Source of the DNA: an uncultured Lachnospiraceae bacterium
Lineage (GTDB): Bacteria > Bacillota > Clostridia > Lachnospirales > Lachnospiraceae
NCBI GenBank assembly: GCA_947243855.1
Contig: CAMXIK010000005.1
Coordinates: forward strand, 62,001 to 126,000
DNA length: 64,000 nt
Direction: 5' to 3'
Shown here: piece by piece, positions 42,986 through 51,071 of the stretch
Position numbering within the stretch: position 1 is the stretch's first letter
How the letters are laid out: every line of letters starts with the position of its first letter
The notes under the pieces: model-generated
What the model saw: the letters and a program-made list of their open reading frames with translations, nothing else
The model's database searches: none
What the model was told of the DNA's origin: nothing
Translations under genes and position numbers: made by a program

Positions 42986-44740
42986 TTATCTCTCACGGGA
43001 AATTTTCCCCGCTTGGACGCGATACACCATATCGCACTTCTCAATAGTCTGCAGCCTGTGGGCTATAATGACCAGCGTCTTCCTCCCGTGCAGCCTGTTG
43101 ATCGAATCCATGATGGCCGCCTCCGTCTCGTTATCAAGAGCGGAAGTCGCCTCATCCAGCACAAGCACCTCCGGGTCCTCGTAAAGCGCCCTTGCAATAC
43201 TGATCCGCTGTCTCTGGCCGCCGGAAATGCGGATGCCCCGCTCGCCGATCCCCGTTTCCATGCCGTCCGGCAGACTTTTTACAAAGTCATCGAGAGCCGC
43301 CTCTTTAAGCGCGCGCCACACCTTTTCATCGTCGATCTCCTCCTCCGGCACGCCGAAGGCCACATTTTTTCGGATGGAATCGTCTATCATAAAAATGGTC
43401 TGCGGAATATAGCCAATGTTTTTCAACCACCCCGCGTAGTTTTCGCTGACGTCTACGCCGTCCGCCAAAATACGGCCGCTCTCCATCTGCAAAAGTCCAA
43501 GCAGGATATCCACGATCGTCGTTTTTCCCGCGCCCGTAACGCCCACAATGCCCACGGAAGCGCCGATCGGAATCTCCATATCCGCATGGTCAAAAATCAG
43601 CGTCTCCGTATTCGGATATTGATACGTGATATCTTCCAGACGGATTTCCTTCGTTACCGGCAGCTTTTCCACCTTCATTTTCTTTCTGTAGGCTTCCGGA
43701 TCGTAAGTCACCGCCTTGTCGTGAATCTCCTCCTGCAGATTATCGCTGACGCCCATAAAGAACGGTTCAAAGTAAGAAATCGAAGTTTGGTAATTGTTGA
43801 TTCTGTTTACGCTGGGAAGCAGCCTCATAGCCGCTACCCCAAGAGCCGAGAGCTGGGGAAGCAGATCTTTCATCTGTGCGCCCTGTCCGATGATCAGAAC
43901 AAAATACCCGATCATGCCCGCAATACACACCGTCTCAATCAACAACCTCGGCGTCGCATTGAACAAATTATACTTCTGCACGGAGTTGACGTAGCCCTCC
44001 CCGCACTTGGCGTATTCGTTGATAAAATAATTTTCTTTACAGCCGATCTTGATCTCTTTAATTCCCATCACGGACTGCTCTATCCACTTATAGAGACCAC
44101 TGTAAAAGTCCTGATTATCCTGTCCCGCTCTGATCATAATCGGCTTCAATACCTTCTTAATCACGAAAAGCAGGATCACCATGAGCGCGGCCACCATCAT
44201 GATCATCACCGGGTCTGAATAGAGAAACAAGGCAACCACCAGACAGGCGAAAACGATGCACTCGCTAAAAAGCTGTAAACAGCTTAAGATTAAGCCGTAC
44301 ATGTTGTTGACATCCGAAGTAATGTTTCTCTGAATAACGGAGGTATCCGCATTGAGATAATACTCGTAAGGTCTTTGCATAAAATTGATCATCATGCGTC
44401 TGGACGTCGCAAACTGATTCGTATAGACAAAACGCAGCTGCATTTTTTGCTGGAAAAACAGATAAATATTTTTGACCACTGTCATTCCCACAAAGGCAAG
44501 CAGTGCGAACATGGCAAACTCGGTGTTGCTCTTCATCCCCATCGCCGTATAGACCGAGGAAAGCAATTCGTTTTCCTGCACCGCCGCCGGGTCCATCACG
44601 ACGGTCACGATGGGCACAATCATGGAAATTCCCAAGCTCTCCAGCACACCGCCGATCAACATCATAAAGATAAGCGCCACCATGGCCCGCTTCTGCTTTG
44701 CATCCAGCAGAAGATTCATTTTCTTTAAAATCTTAAGCAT
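42986..44740 (-). CDS. ABC transporter, fused permease and ATPase (PglK-like flippase)
   Basis: 584 residues. Type IV exporter membrane domain (about 1-320, six helices) and a nucleotide-binding domain with Walker A GVTGAGKTT (about 385), signature ISGGQRQRI, Walker B VLVLDEATSALD and switch His in IIAHRLQTI. Full-length half-transporters of this kind in glycan loci (PglK) flip lipid-linked oligosaccharides. No Wzx-type flippase is present, so this is the main flippase candidate for the repeat unit. It starts a new transcription unit behind the promoter at 44772-44800. Confidence 0.9.
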   Translation of the reverse strand: MLKILKKMNLLLDAKQKRAMVALIFMMLIGGVLESLGISMIVPIVTVVMDPAAVQENELLSSVYTAMGMKSNTEFAMFALLAFVGMTVVKNIYLFFQQKMQLRFVYTNQFATSRRMMINFMQRPYEYYLNADTSVIQRNITSDVNNMYGLILSCLQLFSECIVFACLVVALFLYSDPVMIMMVAALMVILLFVIKKVLKPIMIRAGQDNQDFYSGLYKWIEQSVMGIKEIKIGCKENYFINEYAKCGEGYVNSVQKYNLFNATPRLLIETVCIAGMIGYFVLIIGQGAQMKDLLPQLSALGVAAMRLLPSVNRINNYQTSISYFEPFFMGVSDNLQEEIHDKAVTYDPEAYRKKMKVEKLPVTKEIRLEDITYQYPNTETLIFDHADMEIPIGASVGIVGVTGAGKTTIVDILLGLLQMESGRILADGVDVSENYAGWLKNIGYIPQTIFMIDDSIRKNVAFGVPEEEIDDEKVWRALKEAALDDFVKSLPDGMETGIGERGIRISGGQRQRISIARALYEDPEVLVLDEATSALDNETEAAIMDSINRLHGRKTLVIIAHRLQTIEKCDMVYRVQAGKISRER

Positions 44741-44771
44741 TTGCCGCTCCTTTTACTCCCATAACGCACCT

Positions 44772-44800
44772 ATCTTACCACAGGAGCGCATTTTGCGCAA
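44772..44800 (-). promoter_or_regulatory. Promoter of the ABC flippase operon
   Basis: Minus strand: -35 TTGCGC (44795-44800), 17-base spacer ending in TGTGG, -10 TAAGAT (44772-44777). A small hairpin GCGCA-AAA-TGCGC overlaps the -35 and comes just after the stop at 44805. The spacer end TGTGG is the same as at three other promoters here. Confidence 0.55.
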
Positions 44801-44804
44801 ACGG

Positions 44805-45878
44805 TTAATAAATGTCTTCATTCTGCCGATGCAGCTTGGGGTCTTCGTACTTGTCCATGAAATCTTCCCCAAGATACACGATCTCCTCGGCGAAATGAAT
44901 ATTCCGCACCACCGTAAAAACAGAGATCACACGGCGGAAACGCAGCCCCTCGATATAATTTAACACTTCCATCGGAAACTTCCGGTCCAGAACAATATGT
45001 TCCGAAAAAAGCGTGTCGTAATCCAACAAATCCCGCGGATGGGGCTTAATCAGAATCACCGATTCCATTCCGTCTATTTGACCATATAAGTCAATACAAT
45101 CCCGAAAAATCTTTTCCCGCACCGGCAGTTCACACAAAGGCTCCGTCAAAAGCAGAACATTTTCCCTTCCGGTGGCAAGCTTTTCCTTGATTTCTTCTAT
45201 ATTCGCCACAAAAAGCCGCACCAACAGCTCCCGATCTTCTTTCGTCAGCCGCTCCGTCAGCTCCTGTCTGGGCTTCTCTATGTATTTGGGACACGGATAA
45301 GGCAGAATGGAGATATCGTTGACTTCCATATCCAGACAATACTTCCCCCATCCGTTTTGAATGAAAATCAGATTCAGGGAGGCGAGAAACGCCTTTACCT
45401 TAAAATGCCCCCTATTGTCGTAGCGGGCAGTATCATAGGTGCTGATACAGTCAAGCCCATCCTCCAGCGCATGATAATAAATCCTTTTATAGCTCAGATA
45501 ATAGCCGATGGGATCGGAATCACAGAAAACATAAATATCCTTATACTGTTTAAAGTCCACCGGCACATAGGGTTCCTGCGCCTTTCCCAAAAGCTTCGTA
45601 TAGCGGATACGGGCAAGCAGATTGAAAAAAAGATTTCCCCTGTCCACATGATACTTCATGATCTTGGGGAAATTCACATCCTCCTTTTCCTCAAACACAT
45701 ACACCGCCTCAAAAAGCCCGCAGACCGCAGCCCTCTCTTGCAGATCCCCGAAATCGTTGGACATGGTACTCAACACAAGAGCGGCGTTTCCCCGTTCCTT
45801 TTGCGCCAGATTCAGTTCTTTTAAACAAGCCACATACACATGATAATAGGTGTGGCAGACATAAATTCGATCCTTCAT
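44805..45878 (-). CDS. Sialyl/pseudaminyl-transferase candidate (GT52-like)
   Basis: 357 residues, no membrane helix. The opening RIYVCHTYYHVYVACL and the block ILIKPHPRDLLDY (about 288-300) followed by FPMEVLNY recall GT52 and related sialyl/polysialyltransferases, in which a His-Pro pair is catalytic or CMP-binding. It directly follows the ATP-grasp, pseI and pseF genes (4-base overlap with the ATP-grasp gene), so the natural donor is CMP-pseudaminic acid. Family assignment is by motif only and moderate. It is the last gene before the promoter of the flippase operon. Confidence 0.65.
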   Translation of the reverse strand: MKDRIYVCHTYYHVYVACLKELNLAQKERGNAALVLSTMSNDFGDLQERAAVCGLFEAVYVFEEKEDVNFPKIMKYHVDRGNLFFNLLARIRYTKLLGKAQEPYVPVDFKQYKDIYVFCDSDPIGYYLSYKRIYYHALEDGLDCISTYDTARYDNRGHFKVKAFLASLNLIFIQNGWGKYCLDMEVNDISILPYPCPKYIEKPRQELTERLTKEDRELLVRLFVANIEEIKEKLATGRENVLLLTEPLCELPVREKIFRDCIDLYGQIDGMESVILIKPHPRDLLDYDTLFSEHIVLDRKFPMEVLNYIEGLRFRRVISVFTVVRNIHFAEEIVYLGEDFMDKYEDPKLHRQNEDIY

Positions 45879-47101
45879 CCTATTTCCACCCTAATTTGCG
45901 AAAGCGCCCGTTTTCCCTGCTCCATGGCTTCCTCCGCAGTTTGCCCCGCCGTAATCACATGGCCGAGCCTGTCATTGCTGGAATGCGTACCCTGCACGTT
46001 CGCGCCCGGCTTCTGATACAGCACGATCTCTTCCACGCCCTCCGTTTGGTAAAGCTCCTCCGGCACGGTTATACTCTCAATCACGCCCTGCTGCCCCTCT
46101 TTTACATGAATAAAATGGATCGCCGCGCCCTTCTTTCTCTTCGGGGTCAGTTCCGGTTTTTCTCCCGTCGCTAAAAGCACGGACGCTCCCACCATGTCGA
46201 TGCCGGTGGAAAGCGGAACCAGCTTTGATGTAATGAAATCGCCTCCCAGCCTTGCCGCCAGCTCCACGATCTTTGGCCCTTCCTTTGTCACCTTGATTTC
46301 CACATGGGCGGGCGCGTTCTCAATGCCGACAGCCCGCACCGCCTGCGCCGCCACAGCCCGTATCTGCTCTTGAATCTGCGGGGCAAGTCTGCTTGGCTCA
46401 CAATGCGCCAGCTCCACAAAATAAGGCGGCGGCGTAATATACTTGTCCGTAATGGCAAGAATGCAAGGTTCGCCCTCCACGACCATGATTTCCACGCTGA
46501 CCTCCGGGCCTTCCATATATTCCTCCACCATCACCGTGCCGCCTCTGGAATTTTCACGGCTATAACGATAGACGCGCTCCTTTACCGCATGGAAATCCTC
46601 AGACTCCGTTTCCGGTTTTTCCGCATCTAAAAGAACCACGCCCCGGCTCCCCGCATTGTCCGCCGGTTTCACGATACAATGTCCGCCCAGCCGATCGACC
46701 GCCCTCGAAAAATCTTCAAAATCCGCTGCCGCATAAAATTTTGGTATCGGCACGCCGCACTTTTGTAAGCGTTCTCTCATATTACTCTTTATCGTAGCGC
46801 AAAGAGAATTTTCATAAGACAAATCTGGCCGTTTCCCAAGCTTTTCATTGACATAGGCCGCCGTCCGCACAGGGCCGTCGCTGGTAGAAGTGATCACCAC
46901 ATCTGGCTCGTAAATAAGAGCCTGTCGGTAAACCTCCTCCTGATCTAAAGTGCTGACCACCAGTTTCACATCGGCCAGCGCAAATCCAACCGCATTCTCG
47001 TCATAATCTACCAGAATAATCTGATAGCCCAATTCCTTCGCCTTTTTTATGGCGGGAACCTGCAGCGCGCTGGCTCCCAGAATCATCATCTTTTTCTGCA
47101 T
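45875..47101 (-). CDS. ATP-grasp ligase linked to the pseudaminic acid genes
   Basis: 408 residues. Pre-ATP domain opening MMILGASALQVPAIKKAKELGY, ATP-binding CIVKPADNAGSRGV (about 146-159), VEEYMEGPEVSVEIMV, and metal-binding IVELAARLGGDFITS near 275-289; C-terminal domain with GLGHV-like GHVITAGQTAEEA typical of PurK/BioD-like carboxylate-amine ligases. It lies 3 bases after pseI and overlaps the GT52-like gene, so it probably acts on Pse or on its precursor, for example by adding an amino acid to an amino group or amidating a carboxylate. The reaction itself is inferred. Confidence 0.82.
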   Translation of the reverse strand: MQKKMMILGASALQVPAIKKAKELGYQIILVDYDENAVGFALADVKLVVSTLDQEEVYRQALIYEPDVVITSTSDGPVRTAAYVNEKLGKRPDLSYENSLCATIKSNMRERLQKCGVPIPKFYAAADFEDFSRAVDRLGGHCIVKPADNAGSRGVVLLDAEKPETESEDFHAVKERVYRYSRENSRGGTVMVEEYMEGPEVSVEIMVVEGEPCILAITDKYITPPPYFVELAHCEPSRLAPQIQEQIRAVAAQAVRAVGIENAPAHVEIKVTKEGPKIVELAARLGGDFITSKLVPLSTGIDMVGASVLLATGEKPELTPKRKKGAAIHFIHVKEGQQGVIESITVPEELYQTEGVEEIVLYQKPGANVQGTHSSNDRLGHVITAGQTAEEAMEQGKRALSQIRVEIG

Positions 47102-47104
47102 ACT

Positions 47105-48160
47105 TCACTCCACATACTTCCATTCCATAGGCGTCCCCCGGGCAATATCGCACCTAGCCCGTTTTCCTAACACCTCCTCATAGTGCCTGGGCGCCATGCC
47201 GAAAGCCGGACGTATGGAACGCAGGTTTTTCTCCGTGAAGACTTCTCCCTTTTTCATATCCTCCGTGACAAACAGGGATCGTCCTTCCTCCCTGCTTCTC
47301 TCCTGCTTTTCGGTCAGACGGTAGGTCACCTTCCCCAGCGCCTTCTCCACCATGCGGATCTCATCCACCATCTGTTTAAACTCTGCCGGCTCCATGGAAA
47401 AGGACCCGTCCGGCCCGCCGTCCGCCCTGGAAAGCGTGAAATGTTTTTCCACCATCCGCGCGCCAAGAGCCACCGAAGCCACCGCCACTGCAGAGCCCAT
47501 GCTGTGATCGGAAAGCCCCGTCAGGCAGTCAAAAGCCTCCGCCATATGGGGAATGACCTTGATATTCATATCCTCATAGGGCGTTGGATACGTGGCAGTG
47601 CATTTTAAAAGTATGATTTGTTCATTCCCTTCCTCCCTGCACGTTCTCACCGCCCTCTCAATATCCTCCAGATACGCAAGTCCCGTGGCCATAATAACAG
47701 GCTTTCCCAGTTTTGCGACTTTACGAATCAGGGGAATATCCCAAATTTCAGGGGAAGCGATCTTATAGGCCGGCATCCCCATCTCCTCCATGAAATCCAC
47801 CGCTGTAAAATCAAAGGGAGCCGAAAAGCAGTCCATTCCCAGCTCATTTGCCAGCTTCACAAGCTTTGGCTGCCATTCCCACGGCGTGTATGCCTCTTTA
47901 AATAGTTCATAACAGGTCATACCGTCCCAGATCGTTCCCTGCGTAATCCGGAAATACTCATTGTCACAATCCATGGTGATCGTGTCCGCCGTGTAAGTTT
48001 GGAGCTTTACCGCATCAGCTCCCGCTTCCTTCGCCGCCCGTATGATCGCCTCGGCCCTGTCATAGTCCTGCAAGTGATTGGCCGACATTTCCGCCACGAT
48101 ATAGGCCGGTTCCCCCTCGCCAATAAGGCGATTGCCGATTTTTATTTTATCCTGATTCAT
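47105..48160 (-). CDS. pseI: Pseudaminic acid synthase
   Basis: 351 residues. N-terminal NeuB barrel (about 1-280) with AEMSANHLQDYDRAE, VKLQTYTADTITMDC, WDGMTCYELFKEAYTPWEW, PAYKIASPEIWDIPLI, LSDHSMGSAVAVASVALGARMVEKHFTL and GPDGSFSM; a C-terminal SAF (antifreeze-like) domain follows (about 285-351, with the RSIRPAFGM block). The TYTADTIT and PWEW blocks match PseI rather than sialic acid NeuB or legionaminic LegI. It condenses the PseG product with phosphoenolpyruvate. It starts 3 bases after the pseF stop. Confidence 0.93.
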   Translation of the reverse strand: MNQDKIKIGNRLIGEGEPAYIVAEMSANHLQDYDRAEAIIRAAKEAGADAVKLQTYTADTITMDCDNEYFRITQGTIWDGMTCYELFKEAYTPWEWQPKLVKLANELGMDCFSAPFDFTAVDFMEEMGMPAYKIASPEIWDIPLIRKVAKLGKPVIMATGLAYLEDIERAVRTCREEGNEQIILLKCTATYPTPYEDMNIKVIPHMAEAFDCLTGLSDHSMGSAVAVASVALGARMVEKHFTLSRADGGPDGSFSMEPAEFKQMVDEIRMVEKALGKVTYRLTEKQERSREEGRSLFVTEDMKKGEVFTEKNLRSIRPAFGMAPRHYEEVLGKRARCDIARGTPMEWKYVE

Positions 48161-48163
48161 GCT

Positions 48164-48868
48164 TTATCCCTTCTTCTGCATCATCCGAAATTTGATTTCC
48201 GCCAGTTCCAGATCCGTCGGGTTGTCAATATCCTGCACCTCCGTCTCCGGCACCACAATGGGCAGATATCCCTCCGGCAGATCGCCCTTGCAAACCCTGT
48301 ACCGCTCCACATGATAGCAGTAAAACTGCCCGCTGTCGTGGTAGATCGGTTCCAGATCCTGAGACCGTTTCATGGCGTTTTCTGGATAACAGTATACCAG
48401 CTTTCCCTCCCGAATCGCCATGCCGCGCTGAGGCGGGAAAGAATAGCGCACTACTGGCATCACCCCGGAGGCGTCCTGCTCCACCAAAAGCTCCATGGCC
48501 TCCGTAAGTTTTTTGGCTGTCACAAAGGGCGCCGTCGGATAAATACACGCCATATAGTCGAAAGTCTCTCCCCGTTCCTCGTAGGTCCGAAGCACCTCCA
48601 TAAGCACATCGTCCGTGGTGGCAAAATCCCCCGACGTCTCCGCGCTTCTCATAAAGGGAACCGCCGCGCCCGCCTCTAACGCAATCCGCGCAATCTCTTC
48701 ATCGTCGGTGGAAACCATAACCTCTCTGAAAAGTCCCGACTGCAAGGCCGCTTCGATGGCATAAACCAGCATAGGCTTTCCCATAAACTCTCTAATATTT
48801 TTCCCCGGAATCCGCTTGCTGCCGCCGCGGGCCGTAATGATTGCCACCGCATTGAGTTTTGTTTGCAT
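48164..48868 (-). CDS. pseF: CMP-pseudaminic acid synthetase (cytidylyltransferase)
   Basis: 234 residues from ATG 48868; the frame stays open upstream but would overlap the previous gene's end, and AGGGAG precedes this ATG. The CTP-binding block ITARGGSKRIPGKN (11-24) is diagnostic of the NeuA/PseF family, followed by KPMLVYAIEAAL and VSTDDEEIARIA. It activates the sugar to CMP-Pse. The order pseF-pseI-ATP-grasp-GT52-like in one unit gives synthesis, activation and use of Pse in a row. Confidence 0.92.
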   Translation of the reverse strand: MQTKLNAVAIITARGGSKRIPGKNIREFMGKPMLVYAIEAALQSGLFREVMVSTDDEEIARIALEAGAAVPFMRSAETSGDFATTDDVLMEVLRTYEERGETFDYMACIYPTAPFVTAKKLTEAMELLVEQDASGVMPVVRYSFPPQRGMAIREGKLVYCYPENAMKRSQDLEPIYHDSGQFYCYHVERYRVCKGDLPEGYLPIVVPETEVQDIDNPTDLELAEIKFRMMQKKG

Positions 48869-48899
48869 GTTGGCGCTTCTCCCTTTCAAACTTCCAAAT

Positions 48900-51059
48900 T
48901 TACAGTTTCGCAATTTCCTCCGCAATCCGCGCCGCGCCGCGCCCGTCCGTCACTTGAAAGAGCGCCTCTCTCATGCGCTGTCTAAGCGCAGCGTCCGCAA
49001 GCAGTTGTTTCAGGTTTTCGCAAACCGCTGTAAGACACCCTTCCCTGTCCTGTCTGATATCCCCGGCATAGAGCATGCGCTCCCCTTCTCCAAAATATTC
49101 CCTGTCATACCGCTGGTTATCCGCCGTCTCAAAAAACACGGTGGGAACGCCCATCGCCGAGAGTTCAAACAGCATGGTGCCAGCCGCCGAAACTGCCGCG
49201 TCGCATTTTTCCATCAAAGCCGCCACATTCCTACAGGGCCGGTAGACCTTGATCCGCGGCTGTTCATACTCCATCGAAAACAGTTCAATCTCGTCACCAC
49301 GGGGATGCAGGCCCCCGACGATCACATAAAAGGTAACCTCCCGAAAGGCTTCCTCCTCCACAATCTTCTGCAAAAGCCCCATCAACGCATCCTGCACATC
49401 GCCGCTGCCGCTGGCGAGCAGGACGGAGAGTCCCTTTCGCGTATTCCCATCCGCTGTTTCCATCGTCCCCCTGCGCGCAAATTCCTCCCGCAAAGGCACA
49501 TAATCCGTCCCCAAAAGAAGCCTTGTCCCGTCCGTGTAGGTTTCTTGATAAGGGAATCTCACATGAAAAGCGTTATAATTAATGAGTAGATCCGCCGGGG
49601 CCGCCGGCTCAAAGCAGTCATCGATACGGACAATCCGCACCAGATCTTTCAATCCCTCAAAATAAGCCGTTGTAACCTGATAGGAGTCCACCAGAAGCGT
49701 TTTAATTCCAGCCATGGACAAGATTTCCCGCAGCCTCGGCAGCTCTTCCTCCATCCAGTCCCATCTGGTATGCAGGCAAAGCTGATCCATGCCCGCCTCC
49801 GAAATCGTATCCCGCGCCCACTCATCCGCCGTGAGGAACAACACGCGGCATCCCCTTTTGAGCAGCTGCCTCGCAATGGTGATACAGCGCATCACATGTC
49901 CCATGGCGATCGTCTTATTGGCGTCTACGCGGATGCCAATGATCGGCTGGTTTTCATACAAAGCAAGCGTCTGTGCAATCTGCTCCATCTCTTCCATGCC
50001 GTAACGCTGATCGACAGGAAGCGCCAGCATATGTTCATAAAGATACGCCTCGTCGCCCCGAAGCTCGTTCTTGTTTTGCTCCGCCAAAGGCCAGAGCACA
50101 GGCGCATAAATCCCCCGCTTTCCCAAAAACCGCTGCAGAGCGTCCCTCTCCTTCACATAAACCGGAAAATAAAGGGGCGCCTCATCCTCCTTCATAAGAA
50201 TCGGCCAGAGCCGTTTCATGCCGCGGATTTTATCATAGAGCGTACTATAATTCTCCGCTCTTCTTTGTCTCGCCGCCTCTTCATCGGTCTGTGCCAGAAT
50301 ACGAGCGGAAATCTGCGAAAGCCGCCGCACGCCCTCGTAACGGTCAAGCAGCGTTTCCTCAAGGGAACGGTTTCTTTCATAGAATGCCGCTCTGCGTTCC
50401 CGTCTTTCCTCCTCCGACAGTCCCTCGTCATGCAAATACTCCCATTTCTGCACGAGGGGCGCAAGTCTTTCCTTTGCGTACTCCTCCCCATCCAGCAAAA
50501 CCTCTTCCGCAATGGGCAGATCGGAGGCCACAAATCCGCCGTCGGGAACCGCGTACCATTTACGCAGGCTTCCCACGATAAAATCCGCATCCCGCGCCGT
50601 CTCCTGCAAGTAATAAGACTGCGTTACATCCTCCATAACCATTACGCCGCTGCGTCGGAGCGCAGAGAGTTGTCTGCGCAGTCCCCGGCAAGTATCCGAT
50701 CCATAATAAGGATGAATAAAGACAAGCCCGGGGTCCTGCTCCAAAGCCAGTCTGAAAATCTCTTCCCCGGCCGTTTCCAGCTCCCTGTCTACAGAGTAGA
50801 AAATAAGCTCCCATCCCCGGTGCAAGAAGGGCGTAAAAACCGAATCGCACATATAAGCGGGCATCAGACAGCGTTTGGGGATCTCCGGATTTTCACGCTC
50901 CAGACTGATCAGGGCAAGCTCGATCGCTTCCCTGCCGGAAGCCGTATAACACTGATTTTTCTTCCCGTACTTGTCCACCTGCGCAAGATGAAATCCGACA
51001 GCTTCCCCGCCGTCCTTTGCCAGCGCCGGATTCACTTCAAAGATACTCCCAATCTCCAT
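48900..51059 (-). CDS. pseG: Fusion: PLP aminotransferase-like domain + PseG hydrolase domain
   Basis: 719 residues with no internal break. Residues 1-368 form a fold-type-I PLP enzyme of DegT-like plan: TASGREAIELAL (phosphate site), Asp144 in MEDVTQS for the PLP ring, Lys167 in GSLRKWYAVPDGG for the Schiff base. Residues 372-719 are PseG: IIGIRVDANKTIAMGHVMRC with His388, the counterpart of the catalytic His of Campylobacter PseG, then the glycosyltransferase-B-like lobe with VSAAGTMLFELSAMGVPT. PseG removes UDP from UDP-2,4-diacetamido-2,4,6-trideoxy-beta-L-altrose. The aminotransferase is not PseC, which is separate at 54425. A PseG fused to an aminotransferase is unusual; PseH-PseG fusions are the known kind. 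Confidence 0.88.
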   Translation of the reverse strand: MEIGSIFEVNPALAKDGGEAVGFHLAQVDKYGKKNQCYTASGREAIELALISLERENPEIPKRCLMPAYMCDSVFTPFLHRGWELIFYSVDRELETAGEEIFRLALEQDPGLVFIHPYYGSDTCRGLRRQLSALRRSGVMVMEDVTQSYYLQETARDADFIVGSLRKWYAVPDGGFVASDLPIAEEVLLDGEEYAKERLAPLVQKWEYLHDEGLSEEERRERRAAFYERNRSLEETLLDRYEGVRRLSQISARILAQTDEEAARQRRAENYSTLYDKIRGMKRLWPILMKEDEAPLYFPVYVKERDALQRFLGKRGIYAPVLWPLAEQNKNELRGDEAYLYEHMLALPVDQRYGMEEMEQIAQTLALYENQPIIGIRVDANKTIAMGHVMRCITIARQLLKRGCRVLFLTADEWARDTISEAGMDQLCLHTRWDWMEEELPRLREILSMAGIKTLLVDSYQVTTAYFEGLKDLVRIVRIDDCFEPAAPADLLINYNAFHVRFPYQETYTDGTRLLLGTDYVPLREEFARRGTMETADGNTRKGLSVLLASGSGDVQDALMGLLQKIVEEEAFREVTFYVIVGGLHPRGDEIELFSMEYEQPRIKVYRPCRNVAALMEKCDAAVSAAGTMLFELSAMGVPTVFFETADNQRYDREYFGEGERMLYAGDIRQDREGCLTAVCENLKQLLADAALRQRMREALFQVTDGRGAARIAEEIAKL

Positions 51060-51071
51060 ATGTCTTCCCCC

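Noticed and set aside
45875..47101. Biotin carboxylase or PurK assignment for the ATP-grasp protein
   Set aside because: Only the generic ATP-grasp motifs match; the context with pseI and a sialyltransferase-like gene does not fit purine or biotin metabolism.
48900..51059. Two separate genes with a missed stop between them
   Set aside because: The frame is continuous through the linker around residue 370, with no stop, no shift and no internal ribosome site that I can see.
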